A stretch of DNA of 64,000 bases from Ecdyonurus torrentis (taxonomy: Eukaryota > Arthropoda > Insecta > Ephemeroptera > Heptageniidae), in contig OX439129.1 in the NCBI GenBank assembly GCA_949318235.1, positions 23,595,210-23,659,209 on the forward strand, given 5' to 3'. The number at the start of each line of letters is the position of its first letter. The stretch's first letter is position 1. The notes below the pieces were generated by a model. The model ran no database searches. It worked only from the letters and a program-made list of their open reading frames with translations, and was not told the DNA's origin. This document shows positions 12,834 through 25,591 of this stretch, piece by piece. The translations under genes and the position numbers were made by a program.

Positions 12834-13257
12834 ATATAAGTTTTAAAGTAAATATTCTTTTACACTATGACTAATATATTATTAAAGTAGATTTTTAATA
12901 TAATGATATTAATGATTTTTATATTAATAATAAGTTAATATACAGAGTATTAAAAAATTACATTATTTAAATATTAATTTACGAAGCTTTTCTATAACTT
13001 TTACTAAATTATAAGCTATGTTATTATTATCATATTTTTATAATCTTCTTCAACGTAAAAATTATTGATTTTTTTTTGAGTGTGTGATGATTGCTGTTAC
13101 TACATGATAAGAGACATGAGTGACGGAGTACTCTTATCAATATTTTTCTATAGTAAATAAGCTGACCATTTATTGGTGACACTTTGGATATAGGAATATG
13201 ATAACAAAAAATTAATCAATCATCAGTCAGTTAAGTATACATTTTTTAGACACGTTA

Positions 13258-13368
13258 TATTAGAACACAAAACGTGTATCTGCAAAAGTAGCAAAGTCGA
13301 AACTCTTATCTTGTTGTAAATTACTTGGAACTTTGTTGCTTTTGCTGATACACCGTTTGTGTTCTATA
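13258..13368. mobile_element. Hairpin MITE with arms TAGAACACAAA...
   Basis: A left arm of about 40 bases (13258-13297; TTAGAACACAAAACGTGTAT then TGCAAAAG) pairs with the right arm (13330-13368; CAGCAAAAG then ATAGAACACAAAC on the complement) with few mismatches. The spacer is about 32 bases. The unit runs straight into the following (AT)n array, which suggests a TA-rich target. Confidence 0.75.
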
Positions 13369-13378
13369 AGGTAGCGGA

Positions 13379-13515
<137 letters not shown>

Positions 13516-14157
13516 TTATATGTAAATTTGTATTCTCATGCAAATAAATTTAATAATTACGTATCATGATAACGTAATTATTAATTGCAAATCAAACTTA
13601 AATCAATGTAATATTTCTATCTTTATATAATGTAAATACTAATTATTTTGTCCATAACAAATGCAATTATTGTAGTATTATACTATAACTCGTATAATGT
13701 TAATTAAGAGAACAACTTCACAAGAATAATATTATTATTGAAATATACATTATGTATTTGGAGAATGTTAATTTTACATAATATTTTACATAATATAATT
13801 TCAATTTTTTTAATAAGCTCTGGAATTATTCATTTACCTTGTTAACATGGTATATTTATAGACAGAAAATATAAAATAAAATTTTCAGTTCTAAATAATA
13901 ATCTTTTAATGTAAATCTTCATATTATATAATACAGTATTAATCCATTGAATTTTTATTTTTTAAGTAATCTTTTAAAACAGTATTTGACATGACATATT
14001 TTGATGTTATTTCGTGCACTTTTTTAATCTCATATACATTTGAGGAACATTTATGTAAATGAAAGTATTATTTTTCATTGGAATACATTATAGAAGTAAA
14101 TGGTATATTTTAGACTGTATTTGTCATACATTATTATATATTTAAATATATTTCCTA

Positions 14158-14466
14158 AAGCTCGTTCTATAAACTACACACAACTCTTGAACCAGCTTCG
14201 AAAATTTTCCTTTGTTAAAAACATCTGTCCATGACGTCATTACCTGTTTACTATACGTTTATATGTATGGTGGATCATTGTTATTTCTTCGTTTATAACT
14301 TTGGACCTGATAAAAATGAACAAAACTTCACAAAAAAAGGTTCCATTCCCAACATGTGACTCAATTTTATCGGCTCAAAAAACAAGAATAACCAATGAAT
14401 GTGTCTTATTTTGTTGGTCAGCCAATCACTGTTAATGAGATTCACTATACTTTACAGAACAAACTT
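14158..14466 (+). mobile_element. MITE family K, copy 3
   Basis: Closely matches copy 1 throughout: CTCGTTCTATAAACTACACA at the left, CAGCCAATCACTGTTAATGA near the right, ending TTACAGAACAAACTTA. It contains TGACGTCA at 14232-14239. It is non-coding. Confidence 0.85.
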
Positions 14467-16001
14467 AAGCATATAAAAATTATTTTGATATATAATATAT
14501 ACATGCTTTTTACCCCTTTTTTATTCTTTGTAAAAGTTAGAAAAGTAGTAAACCTAAATTGAATAAAGCATTTGAATTCATTTTATATACTTACCATTAT
14601 CACTCACTACTCTATGTGGTATGTATGTATACTATATATACGTAGCATACAGAACTAAGTTTTTTATGAAAGTTAATATACTTTTATTATCATTCATCCT
14701 ATTTTTCTTACTTTTTATATCAGAAAATCTGATGTTGTTCATGCGATATTTATATACGTAATTCACAACTTATTGAATTTTATTACAGAAAAGTTATAAC
14801 AATGCAAATAGTTCGTATATTTTAAAGATGTGTATTCTTCATACTTTTGTCCTATATTCTTTGATAATATTTAAGGAAGTGGAAAGAAAATTGAAAAGAG
14901 AAAGAGAGAGAGAGAGAGAGCAAACTTTTGCAGCAAGTTATATCACTCAGGTTTAGCTTGTATAAAAAATAAAGCTTAGGATTGTCATTTCCTTCTGTTT
15001 TAAGATATAAGATGCAAAAAAGAAGAGAGAGAGAGAGAGAGAGAGATTTAAATCTGTGCAGTCAAAATAACATGGACGCGTTTTCAAATCTAATTAAATT
15101 ATAATTAACAATTTTCATGTTAAAAGACAACTTAAGAGTTTTTAATATTTTTAATATTCCGGAATAAAAATGACTTAAGTACTATGACCTACAAAATACT
15201 TAATCCTATTAATAAAGATTAAAAAGGGAAACAGGTCTTATTCTGAGAAACAAAAGGTGGCCTTCAAGTTAACACAAATTCTAAGAAGCTTTAGTATTTT
15301 CTATGAAATGAGTGGAATACATACATTAAATATTTCTGCATGATAAAAAGCACTTTGATTATTCTGTAATGTTAAGTTAAGTAATGTAATAATTCATTTG
15401 AATTATTTTTAAAGTCATAATTAAATTCTTTAACATAATATGTCATGAATTTAAAGAGAAATTTACAATTCAAATGCCATTCAAGATTTTAATATTGTAA
15501 TATCTTTAAATATCTTTATATATTAAAACTAATTAATGTTATATTTTATATCCCATTCTTACTTTTTCAACACTTGTTATGCATGAAATATTGGTTTATA
15601 AAAAGAGATTGTAGATATATATGCTAATATGATTCTTTGTTAATGGAGGTTTGATATGTGATATTTTATACGAAATATTTCTCGTATTTTTATCGTGCGA
15701 TATAAAAAATATATCTAACATTTCGTCATTTGAAATCTCTAGAGTACGCGAAAGATTGATGTGTTGGCCTACTACTGACAATTTTACTTCCACACAAACT
15801 TTTTTTTTTTTTTTTTTTTTTTTTAAGCTACCGCTGTCAACAATCGTTGACCCCGGCACGCGCGAGCTTCACAATGCTTACACGCTTTTTCAACAACGAA
15901 AGGTTTTTGTGTGTAGTTTCGTATTACAGAGCAACCAAATACCCTTACTCACTTCCTATATAATAAGATCAAGGTCCAAAATAAGAGCGTAGATAAAATA
16001 C

Positions 16002-16149
<148 letters not shown>

Positions 16150-16453
16150 AAAAGAGAAATTAAAATACCATCCGATTAAAATGAAATAAAAAAAAAGATT
16201 AAAAAGTTAAGAGTTGAAACTTTTACGAGTTTTAATTTAAAGTCTCTCCTAAAAAAATATTAAAAAAAAGAGAGAATAATTCAATAATCTCAAGTGACTT
16301 GAAGCTTTCTTTTTATTTTATCTTTATTATTTATTCAACAACCACATTCGCTTCTATGGTATTGACCACGTCCATATACCCTTGTGCTTACTTACTTTTT
16401 TTTTCCTTTAGTTTCTGTGTTTTAAAAGCAAGCGCAGAAATCTTAAGAAGAAG

Positions 16454-16553
<100 letters not shown>

Positions 16554-18024
16554 CTTCGTCTAATTTTGTTACTATAAGATTGTAGAAGATAAAGCAAGGA
16601 CAAAAAAAATCGTATGATGAAAATAATAGTGAAAATAACTATAAAAAGTTTTAATAGTATATTTTCATACAGTACATAAACTATTATACTTTTCTTTCAA
16701 AGTTGCATGTTCAAAGCTATTTGAAAATCATGAAAAGTAACTTTTAGATTTAAACTGTCGATTATAATGTTAGTAATAAATTTCATAGTAAATTATATTG
16801 TTGAACAAGTTGTTATAAACTTTGCTTATTACAAAATTTTATCATTATGTATATGGTAATGATTTATATAAGATGAAAATATTTTACTTATATGTAGGGT
16901 ATAGAACATATCTTTCATCTTGTGTGTTATACTACTATAGATTATTTTAACTTTTGGTTCCGTAAAGAGGTGTTGTCATAAGGCTTTATTATATAGTTTT
17001 GATGAGCATGTTTTACTAAAGAATATTCTTGTTAGCCTAGGCCTTTTATATATATATAAAAACCCTTTGTTAATACAGTATTTTCATGACCTATCATAAA
17101 ATATTTTTGTCTTTAGTGTGCGTCTTTATTATTATGTCATACAGTATAATGATATGACCCCCCCCCCCCCTCCTAATAAAATTCGTCTCAGGTATCTACT
17201 TTCGTAAGCAATATTCAATACAAATGACACCAATTTGATACCTTGTTAAATTTCATAGTTTAGACATAAAGATTTACCGATAACAAAGTAATGATGTTTT
17301 TTGATGTTCAAGTATCAGTCTTAGACTTTCTTCTTCTTATTCTTCTTTCTATTAACTAAGGTTTATTAATATTTAATACTTTCCCATTTTGTTCTTAATA
17401 GCTAATAATATGGATATATGGCCACCCTTTTTTTTTTAATTAAAATTCAACTAATGTAAAAATTGAAAATTTGTAGAATTAACAAAAATAAATTTATTCA
17501 TCAATATAAAAGTTAATCAATTTTTTATTACTCTTGTGTACCGTACCTTATGGATGTTTTTATGAACAGATAGTAATTTTGTTTTCTAAAAGAGAATTTA
17601 AAATCATCCATGTCTTTGCATATAACAGAGATTATTCATCATTTTATATTGAAGTAAGAGTTTAAATATTATTCAATGGAGTATAAAACCTTATAAAATT
17701 CCTTTTTAAATAAAACAATCTTTTAACTCGTTTCTCTCTGGGGAATCACTTGTGTTTATATATATATATATATAGATTATAACTTAATACATAAAAAAAT
17801 CATTTTACCAAAATTGCTTTTTTATCCTTTATTTATTAAAAATGAATTAGTTATACAATTTTAATTTTATTTTAAAAGATTTTCAATCACTTACAAAAGA
17901 AAAAAGAAATTTGAAGATAAGTTAACTCAATATTTATTCGACTTCTTTGTTCAATCTTTGAAATATATTATAATAAGTTTATAATACAAATTCATATATA
18001 TTTCTAATGTAAATTTGTAAAAAA

Positions 18025-18028
<4 letters not shown>

Positions 18029-18107
<79 letters not shown>

Positions 18108-18126
18108 TAGATAGATAGATAGATAG
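18029..18126. repeat. (AT)n followed by (GATA)n
   Basis: About 77 bases of AT repeat pass directly into GGTAGATAGATAGATAGATA, a compound microsatellite. Confidence 0.95.
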
Positions 18127-18685
18127 AGAACTAATAAATTGGAAAAGTCGAAAGTTGGAAAATAATAAATAAATTTAAAAGTTGAAAATTGTACTAGAAG
18201 TGTACGTTAAATAGAAATCCCCTGTGTGAGCTAAGTTTTTGTTACAACAAACATGTAATTTACGACATAATCTTTTTTAGCTCAAGTCTCCAAAGCAATG
18301 TAAAAGACACAGAACTTGTAAATTAACAGTTCTAACTTTCAAACAGTATTTTACAGTAGTGACAATAGAGTATTCACTCTTTTTTTTTTTTTTGTATAAT
18401 AAACAAGTATATAAGTAATTGTTATGTGATTATACCGTCTGGGAATGAGTAGAAATTAGTAACGATGTTGATCACTGATAGAATATGAAAGGACCTTATT
18501 TTTATATAAAACTATGATTACTAGTGTAGTGACTATCTTTCAAATATACCAACAGATATAGTGTAGTATAATACATTGTATACTGCGTGTGTATACTGAA
18601 TACATAATATATGTATAAAATACACACATAATAAAAAGAGGGAAATATTTTCCATTGAAAGACAATGACAGTATATGGTTTAAGA

Positions 18686-19026
18686 TTAAAGGAATAGACC
18701 AGAAAAAATAAAAGCACTTATATCACAAAACACTTGATGGGACTTAAGTAACTTTAGTTTGTCTCAAAACCCAACTGTAGCTCCGTAGCAGTGATCAGAA
18801 AATTTCAATTTATGCAACCCGCACAACATTTTTTTTTTTACTAATTTTAGCATATTTCTGACGTCAAAAACATGAAAAGTCACGTAAATTACATATTTTA
18901 CAGTATTTTCACGCTCTCTTGTGGGGCCACATTAACATTCTGGTAAAAAATTGTCATTAGTTTTGAAGATCCCATTTCGTGTATTTTCATTAAAAAGCAC
19001 ATGTTTTATGTGGTCTATGGTTTTAA
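18686..19026 (+). mobile_element. TTAA-flanked MITE family J, copy A
   Basis: The target TTAA is present on both sides (18686-18689 and 19023-19026). The left end AGGAATAGACCAG and the complement of the right end (AAACCATAGACCACATAAAA) form short imperfect inverted repeats. The interior is shared with the five other copies, for example GACAAACTAAAG on the complement, CTCCGTAGCAGTGATCAGA and CGCTCTCTTGTGGGG. It contains TGACGTCA at 18859-18866. TTAA targets fit the piggyBac or Kolobok groups; the AGG end is more like Kolobok (inference). It is non-coding. Confidence 0.85.
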
Positions 19027-19359
19027 GATATTCTAAATTTCAAGATGACGAATGCTAGTTTAATTTTGATATGATGTCAAGTGTTTGTGAATATTTTATA
19101 ACAACAACTGTATTCTCATTTGAATTGTGAACTTTTGAACATAAGAAATGAATGTAAAACATACTCTAAGTATCCTCGACGTATTCATATTTAAATTTTA
19201 GTTGATAAAAATGTGTACTGAACATTTAAATAAAGTGCAAATAGGGTTACTTTAATCACTTTATTTAACATGTAAATTGTATATATATATGTACATTTCT
19301 CTGTTGCTGAGAGGTAGAAAATATATGCAAAATTTATGTTAATTTATTACCACTCTCAT

Positions 19360-19406
<47 letters not shown>

Positions 19407-20237
19407 TAAAGAAGAAAAATGTGAGTAGCGGTTTATACTCTTAAAGTAGTAGAAGAAAAAATTCATTGTCAATGCATGAGAATATTCAGCTAAAAAAAAA
19501 AGAAAAAAAAAAAAAAAAAAAAAAAAAAAGAAGAAGAAGAAGAAGTTAAATTCAAGACATTCATATAAACTGAGTGACTATATGGGTCAAAGAGTTCTTA
19601 TTAAATAATTCTATCTTGTTAAAAGTTTTAATATAATTAGTATTATAATATATGATCAAATAACTAGATCAATTATTATAATAAAAAAGTCATAAATCAA
19701 AGGTAACGTTGAAAAGTTAAATATAAAAAGTAATGAGATTGCCTAAGGATTTGTTATATAAGAACGCATTGTTCAGTATTTTATTTTTATATCATTTACA
19801 TTTATTTTTAAGGATTTTGTCGAGAATGGAAAACGTTTGACTTTATATATAACCTTTGACTTCAGAGAAACCATAGTAATGGTTTCAGTTCAAAAAGAGA
19901 CTTTTCTTTTGAGTTTGTTATACTCTGTGTTTCTTTGTTATTTTATACAGATCATTCTATTCATGTTGGCCGCTAATTTGCTTTATATAATTATAGATAA
20001 CTTCATAAAGTGTGTAAAATGTAATCGTTTGTTGTTTAAATAACTTTATGAAAAATATATATTTTACTTGGCGTTTATAAAAATAATTAGTTTTTAATTC
20101 TGGTTGAAACAATTTTTTTAATGAGTTGAACTATGACATATTAACACAATACTTTTTATTCTATGGACTCTTTCAAAACAAAATTATTATACTGTACATA
20201 ATATTATATAGAGCTTACATAGATAGTATATAATATA

Positions 20238-20280
<43 letters not shown>

Positions 20281-20669
20281 ATAAGCTGTATAAAAATACT
20301 TATTAATTCAGTATAAATAGTATTAAATACAGAAACATAAATAAACAGATTTTAATTCCAGATTAAAAAAAATAATCTATAGCTAAAACCCTTTTTGAAA
20401 AAATATGATTTTTATGTTTAAAATAAAAAATATATTTCAAAAGATGGATTTATTTATTATAGAACATAAATAAAAATGTATTGAATTGGTTTTTATATTA
20501 TTTCCAGTATAGGAAATATAGTATTTATCAAATTCTATTTTGTAAACTTATAGAACCGTAAGAATAGTATTTTATTTTTATATGAATGTATATCCGGATA
20601 ATATAGTGATTGTACAGATTACTCTTGATATTGTGGAACTATTTCATTCTCGTTTTATACGTTGTTGTT

Positions 20670-20717
<48 letters not shown>

Positions 20718-20928
20718 TAAAAGCAATAAACAATAGATACTCTGTAACGTAAGAATTAAGGAGAAAGAAAAAAAAAGTGCCGTATATTGTTGTAAATTTA
20801 TTACTTTGAGTCTAAATTATGTTCTTTTTTTATTTATTTTAAATTGTCTTGCATTATATTATATATTATGCTTCTTCAGATTATCATGAAATTAGAAATT
20901 TTTAATTTATATTTTAATTTATTTGTTT
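19027..20928. other. Gene-free AT-rich DNA between two MITE copies
   Basis: No exon recognised. It contains poly(T) at 19363-19403, poly(A) with GAA repeats near 19491-19545, (AT)n at about 20241-20274 and poly(T) at 20671-20716. The 68-codon frame at 19837-20043 is not repetitive but matches no family I know. Confidence 0.5.
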
Positions 20929-21264
20929 TTAAAGCTATAGACCACGTAAAACAACATGTGCTTTTTAATGAATAAACACGAAATGGGATCTTCAAAACTG
21001 ATGACAATTTTTATCAGAATGCTAATGTAGCCCCACGAAAGAGCGTGGAAATACAGTAAATTATTCATATTTCTGACGTCAGAAACAGATTTAGATTCAG
21101 AAACATGCAAAAATTAGTAAAAAATGTTGTGCGGGTTGCATAAATCGATATTTTCTGATCACTGCTACGGAGCTACAGCTAGGTTTTGAGACAAACTAAA
21201 GTTATTTATGCACGTCCCATCAAGTGATGTGTGATATAAATGATTGTTTTCTTCTGGTCTATTC
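20929..21264 (-). mobile_element. TTAA MITE family J, copy B, left part (split by insertion)
   Basis: This copy is on the minus strand and begins at TTAA 20929-20932. It is interrupted after GGTCTATTC by the 4.3-kb element and resumes at 25578. It carries a local internal duplication around the TGACGTCA site at 21074-21081, where AGAAACA occurs twice. Confidence 0.85.
21257..21264. repeat. 8-bp target-site duplication, left
   Basis: GTCTATTC immediately precedes the 4.3-kb element and is repeated exactly at 25578-25585. Removing the element and one copy restores the uninterrupted MITE end seen in copy E (TCTGGTCTATTCCT). Confidence 0.85.
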
Positions 21265-22503
21265 TAGAGTACTCTAGAAGGGGGGAGTATACGCGCACCC
21301 TTTGTTGGGGTTTTTTGATCACGAAAAATCGCGTAAGTAATGGGAAAAATCACGATTTTGAAACATCATAACTATTGAACAAAGGAAGTTACAGCATTGA
21401 AATTTTCACAGAACAAACTTCATTTTATGGCGATTTTATGTTTAAAATTTCAAAACTCCCAGTGTGTTATAAATTTAATTTATTTTAGCTTTAAAAATAT
21501 CATATTTTGAAAATCAATACTCGACGCTCATTGGCTAATGCGCTCCAACAATGAAAAATAAAAAATAAACAAACTCAACGCTCTTGTGCTTGCTGTCTAC
21601 AATGTTTATATAAACACGCAAATATATTAAAAATATATTATATAATATACAAATTAATCGCTACTTTTTATTTCTATAATTATTGTCATAGTTACAAATC
21701 TAAGTAAAAAAAAAATTAAAAATGCCTAAATTTTATATGTGCCTAATTTTTTACATTACGTTTTTAGTAACTCGCCAAGTCTATTAAAAATGCATAGTGA
21801 CAACCTCTTAATTTAATTTATATACTTTAATTTTTTGCTACTTTTAGATTAAGTTTTTAGCTAAATTAATCTAAATTGCACTTTTGTATTATAATCGTAG
21901 TTTATTCATGCGTAATGTACTTATTGTGAATTGAGAATATGTTAATATATAAATTGAATATACACTACTAATTATTTTATGTAAATTAAAAATAAATTAA
22001 TACAGGAATAGAATGACATTTACCCCAAAGTAGTAACATTTACTAAAAAAAAAAGTACAGGTGATAGCAGGATAGGTGAAGCAAAAAGCAGGAGTTCTCT
22101 GATTTAGCACAGAGCTAATTAAACCACTTACCAATGAGTATAATTTTAATATAAACAATAAAGATAATTAAATTTTTATAACTTTCACCCTTATTAGATT
22201 AGGGGTCCCGGAAATTTATAAACTTCAGATGTTATAAATACATTACATTACCCTGAAATTTTTGCCGTTCTTACACTCTATATATCAAAGATCAAAGGTA
22301 AAGAAAAAAAAAAAAGAAAAAGAAAGAAAAAAAAAAAAAAAACGCATTGGACGTACTTTATCAGTTTTGTCTTTTATTGTGGAAGTTTTCCGTGTCTTAA
22401 TCAAATATAATGACTAATATATACCCACAAGACATTTATTTATTTACGTTTCAATTTTTTTTATTAAATTATTAATATAGAGCCATTTTTTAGAGCCGAA
22501 TTT

Positions 22504-22782
22504 AGAGCCATATTCGACCGTCCATACTTTGGAAAAGTACTAGAGCTCGGAATAGACCGTGACCCCGCGCGTGGTCCAAAAGTAGCGTTCAATATAAAAC
22601 TTTGAATATCTCCTTGAGTTTGAGCGCTATTTAGATGCGCTATTTTACCTCTAGATAAGCAAGATGTTTAACCTTTTTGTCATACTCATGCGATTTTCAA
22701 CCCTTAGGTTTTTTTACCCTTCAAGGGGTAAAGACCAAAAACACGATTTTCAATATTATTACTTTTGTTATATATAATGCTT

Positions 22783-22823
<41 letters not shown>

Positions 22824-22871
22824 GTGCTAGATAAATATTTTCAAATATTTATATATTATACTTTGATATAT

Positions 22872-22910
<39 letters not shown>

Positions 22911-23484
22911 GAATTTCATTTCTGTGGTGTCTGAAATTCATGTAGTACCTCCTATTAAAACAATACGAAAAGAAATCTTTAAAAACCATTCCAATGGAAA
23001 ATAGGGCGTAAAAATGATAAGAAAAAGAAGAAGAAGAAAACAAAAAAAAGAAAAAAAAAGTAAATAACACGGAAAAGCAAACCTTACCCAAAATAAATAT
23101 TTGGTGCTGAAATCTTATTGCCAGGACCTTTCTCATAGGGCACATTGCGTTTTAGCTCTATCTGACCCCCTGGAGGGTGTTTGGGGTGGGGTTTTCCACC
23201 CTATTATGATTCTAAAAGCTTAAGTAAAAGTATTCGTGTCAGATATCGCTCTAGGCAAAATCGACCCTGCTGACCTTGAATCCGTTGTCAGATTTTTGGT
23301 AGATGCCACTCCTAAGGTGATAGGGGTGGGGTTTTATTCTCAAAACCGGGAAATTTTTGGAAAATAAAGCAACATTGAATTGTAATAAAATGCAATATTT
23401 TCGTTAATCTAATTACATATTCCAGTACCTCTGGTATGTTTTTAACATGAATCCTATGCATTTCCAGTTTAAATCACTTTAAAG
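22504..23484 (+). repeat. Left arm of the 2-kb internal palindrome
   Basis: This arm of roughly 1 kb starts AGAGCCATATTCGACCGTCC and pairs with 23624-24518. It includes CACCCCAAACACCCTCCAGG on the complement and other GC-rich blocks. Relative to the right arm it carries an extra (TA)n - 50-bp repeat - (TA)n block at 22785-22908. Short open frames occur in both arms and encode matching peptides only because the arms are copies of each other. Confidence 0.85.
22785..22908. repeat. (TA)n - 50-bp repeat - (TA)n block
   Basis: Two AT arrays (about 22785-22818 and 22876-22908) enclose a segment at about 22820-22870 (TAGTGCTAGATAAATATTTT onward). The same segment occurs in both arms of the tRNA-bearing palindrome at 63 kb. 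The right arm of the local palindrome has an (AAAT)n array here instead. Confidence 0.8.
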
Positions 23485-23623
23485 ACGGTTGCAGGGTGCA
23501 TTTTTCACCTTAATTTTATTATTATTTTTTTAATTAAATGATTGGGTTACTTTACTTAAGAATGATATCTCACCAATCACCTAATTTAGAAAAAAAGGGT
23601 AAAAACAACAACCCCAGCTACCC
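23485..23623. other. Loop of the 2-kb palindrome
   Basis: A unique spacer of about 139 bases between the two arms. It has no open frame of note. Confidence 0.75.
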
Positions 23624-24199
23624 TCTTTAAAGTGATTTAAACTGGAAATGCATAGGATTCATGTTAAAACCATACCAGAGGTACTGGAATATGCAATACT
23701 AGATTAACGAAAATATTGCATTTTATTACAATTCAATGTTGCTTTATTTTCCAAAAATTTCCCTCTTTTAAGGATAAAACCCCACCCCTATCGCCTTAGG
23801 GGTGGCATCTACCAAAAATCTGACAACGGATTCGAGCTCAGCAGGGTCGATTTTGCGTAGAGCGATATCTGACACGAATACTTTTACTTAAGCTTTTAGA
23901 ATCATAATAGGGTGGAAAACCCCACCCCAAACACCCTCCAGGGGGTCAGATAGAGCTAAAACGCAATGTGCCCTATGAGAAAGCTCCTGGCAATAAGATT
24001 TCAGCACCAAATATTTATTTTGGGTAAACTTTGCTTTTCCGTGTTATTTACTTTTTTTTCTTCTTCTTCTTCTTCTTTTTCTTATCATTTTTACGCCTTA
24101 TTTTCTATTGGAATGGTTTTTAAAGATTTATTTTCGTATTGTTTTAATAGGAGGTACTATACATGACTTTCAGACACCACAGAAATGATATTCACAAAA

Positions 24200-24234
<35 letters not shown>

Positions 24235-24518
24235 AAAATAAAAGCATATAGCAAAGGTTATAATATTGAAAATCGTGTTTTTGGTCTTTTCCCCTTGAAG
24301 GGTAAAAAAACCTAAGGGTTGAAAATCGCATAGGCATGACAAAAAGGTTAAACATCTTGCTTATCTAGAGGTGAAAGTTTCATCTAAGTAGCGCTCAAAC
24401 TCGAGATATTCAAAGTTTTATATTGAACGCTACTTTTGGACTACGCGCGGGGTCACGGTCTATTCCGAGCTCTAAAGTATAGTACTTTTTCAAAGTATGG
24501 ACGGTGGAATATGGCTCT
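23624..24518 (-). repeat. Right arm of the 2-kb internal palindrome
   Basis: The reverse complement of 22504-23484 with modest divergence. It ends GGAATATGGCTCT. It carries an (AAAT)n array at about 24198-24240 where the left arm has the (TA)n block. Confidence 0.85.
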
Positions 24519-24717
24519 AAATATTTTAAGATGTATTTCAAAAGATAATTACTAATTAGGTAAAAAGTTTATTTTGCAAACATTCTACATCTCTCTGCAA
24601 ACCCCAGTCTTCACTTCAGTGGTATAAAGATCATATTGGGAGAAACCGCATTTATTAATCATCTTATTTTGCCATGAAAATAGGGCGTAATTACATCATT
24701 CTATGCAATAAATGAAG

Positions 24718-24718
<1 letters not shown>

Positions 24719-24747
<29 letters not shown>
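24719..24747. repeat. Poly(A) run within the 4.3-kb element
   Basis: About 29 consecutive A bases. Confidence 0.9.
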
Positions 24748-24749
<2 letters not shown>

Positions 24750-25577
24750 AAATACGAATGATGAAAAGTTATTGTAAATAAAAAATAAACATTAATTAAG
24801 TGCGGAGAAATAAGTAAAAACACGTGCAACTTATTAATTTTTGGTCTATGTTTCGCGATCGAGCGTAGTTTCAAAAATCGACACCGCTGGTATAGAGATA
24901 AAATATTAAATCTAAACTTTTATGCTAATTATTTTTATGAAAAAAAAAGCGCAAATTTCAATACTCTAGCTGGACTAGGGAAAAGGTTAAAAAAACGAGA
25001 TGTTTCGTGTATATTATACCTATTATATTTACGTAAAATCGATATACTGATGATGTTTTTAATATCGATAAACAACATAATTCCATATACTTATAAAGAA
25101 AACGTAATTTAATATCGCTTAAATCAAATTTATGAACATTTATAGTAAATATAGTAAAAATAAAACGATTTAAAAAAAATACTTGCCATTGTTATCACGA
25201 TAATAGCTTCGTAAAAAATACAGCGTTTTCAAAAAAGCGTTCAAAATTGAACACTAAATAACGGTATTTGCGAATTATTGCGACTTCTGAATTTATGTTA
25301 TTTTTTTCGCCAAATAATAAAGTTTCATCTGTGAAAATTTCATAACTTGACAACGTTTAGGTACAATTTTATGAGTCTTCAAAATATCATTTTTTCCCAT
25401 TACTTACGGTCATTTTCAGAACCAAAAAACCCCCATTTAAATAACATTGACTGACAACAATGAAAATTTTGGGCACGTCAGCCAATCAGATTTGAATATT
25501 CTCGATTTCAACAACCAATAAAATGGCTTTAAAAATTCTGCTGGATCGCGTATACTCCCCCCTTCTAGAGTACTCTA

Positions 25578-25591
25578 GTCTATTCCTTTAA
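25578..25591 (-). mobile_element. TTAA MITE family J, copy B, right remnant
   Basis: The second copy of the 8-bp target duplication (GTCTATTC) is followed by CCTTTAA, which completes the MITE end and its TTAA target (25588-25591). Confidence 0.8.

Larger units (their letters stand above)
21265..25577. mobile_element. 4,313-bp non-autonomous DNA transposon, hAT-like ends
   Basis: The element begins TAGAGTACTCTAGAAGG and ends with its exact complement; the terminal inverted repeats are perfect over 31 bp (21265-21295 and 25547-25577). Inside them, diverged subterminal inverted repeats can be aligned, for example GTAAGTAATGGGAAAAA and GAAATTTTCACAG on both arms. The 8-bp target duplication and a terminus beginning TAGAG fit the hAT superfamily, whose ends are typically YAGRG (family knowledge). 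Because the first 12 bases, TAGAGTACTCTA, are themselves palindromic, the exact boundary could be shifted by a base or so. No transposase frame was found; the interior holds a large palindrome. It inserted into a family J MITE, so it is younger than that copy. Confidence 0.8.

Noticed and set aside
15596..15992. Opposing frames of 87 and 113 codons across a poly(T) tract
   Set aside because: Both run through the homopolymer as Lys or Phe strings; the non-repetitive parts are unrecognised.
22677..24355. Matching peptides from both arms of the 22.5-24.5 kb palindrome (MCPMRK... and ...CDFQPLGFFTLQG...)
   Set aside because: The apparent protein similarity is fully explained by the inverted repeat; frames are short, run into simple repeats and have no known domain.
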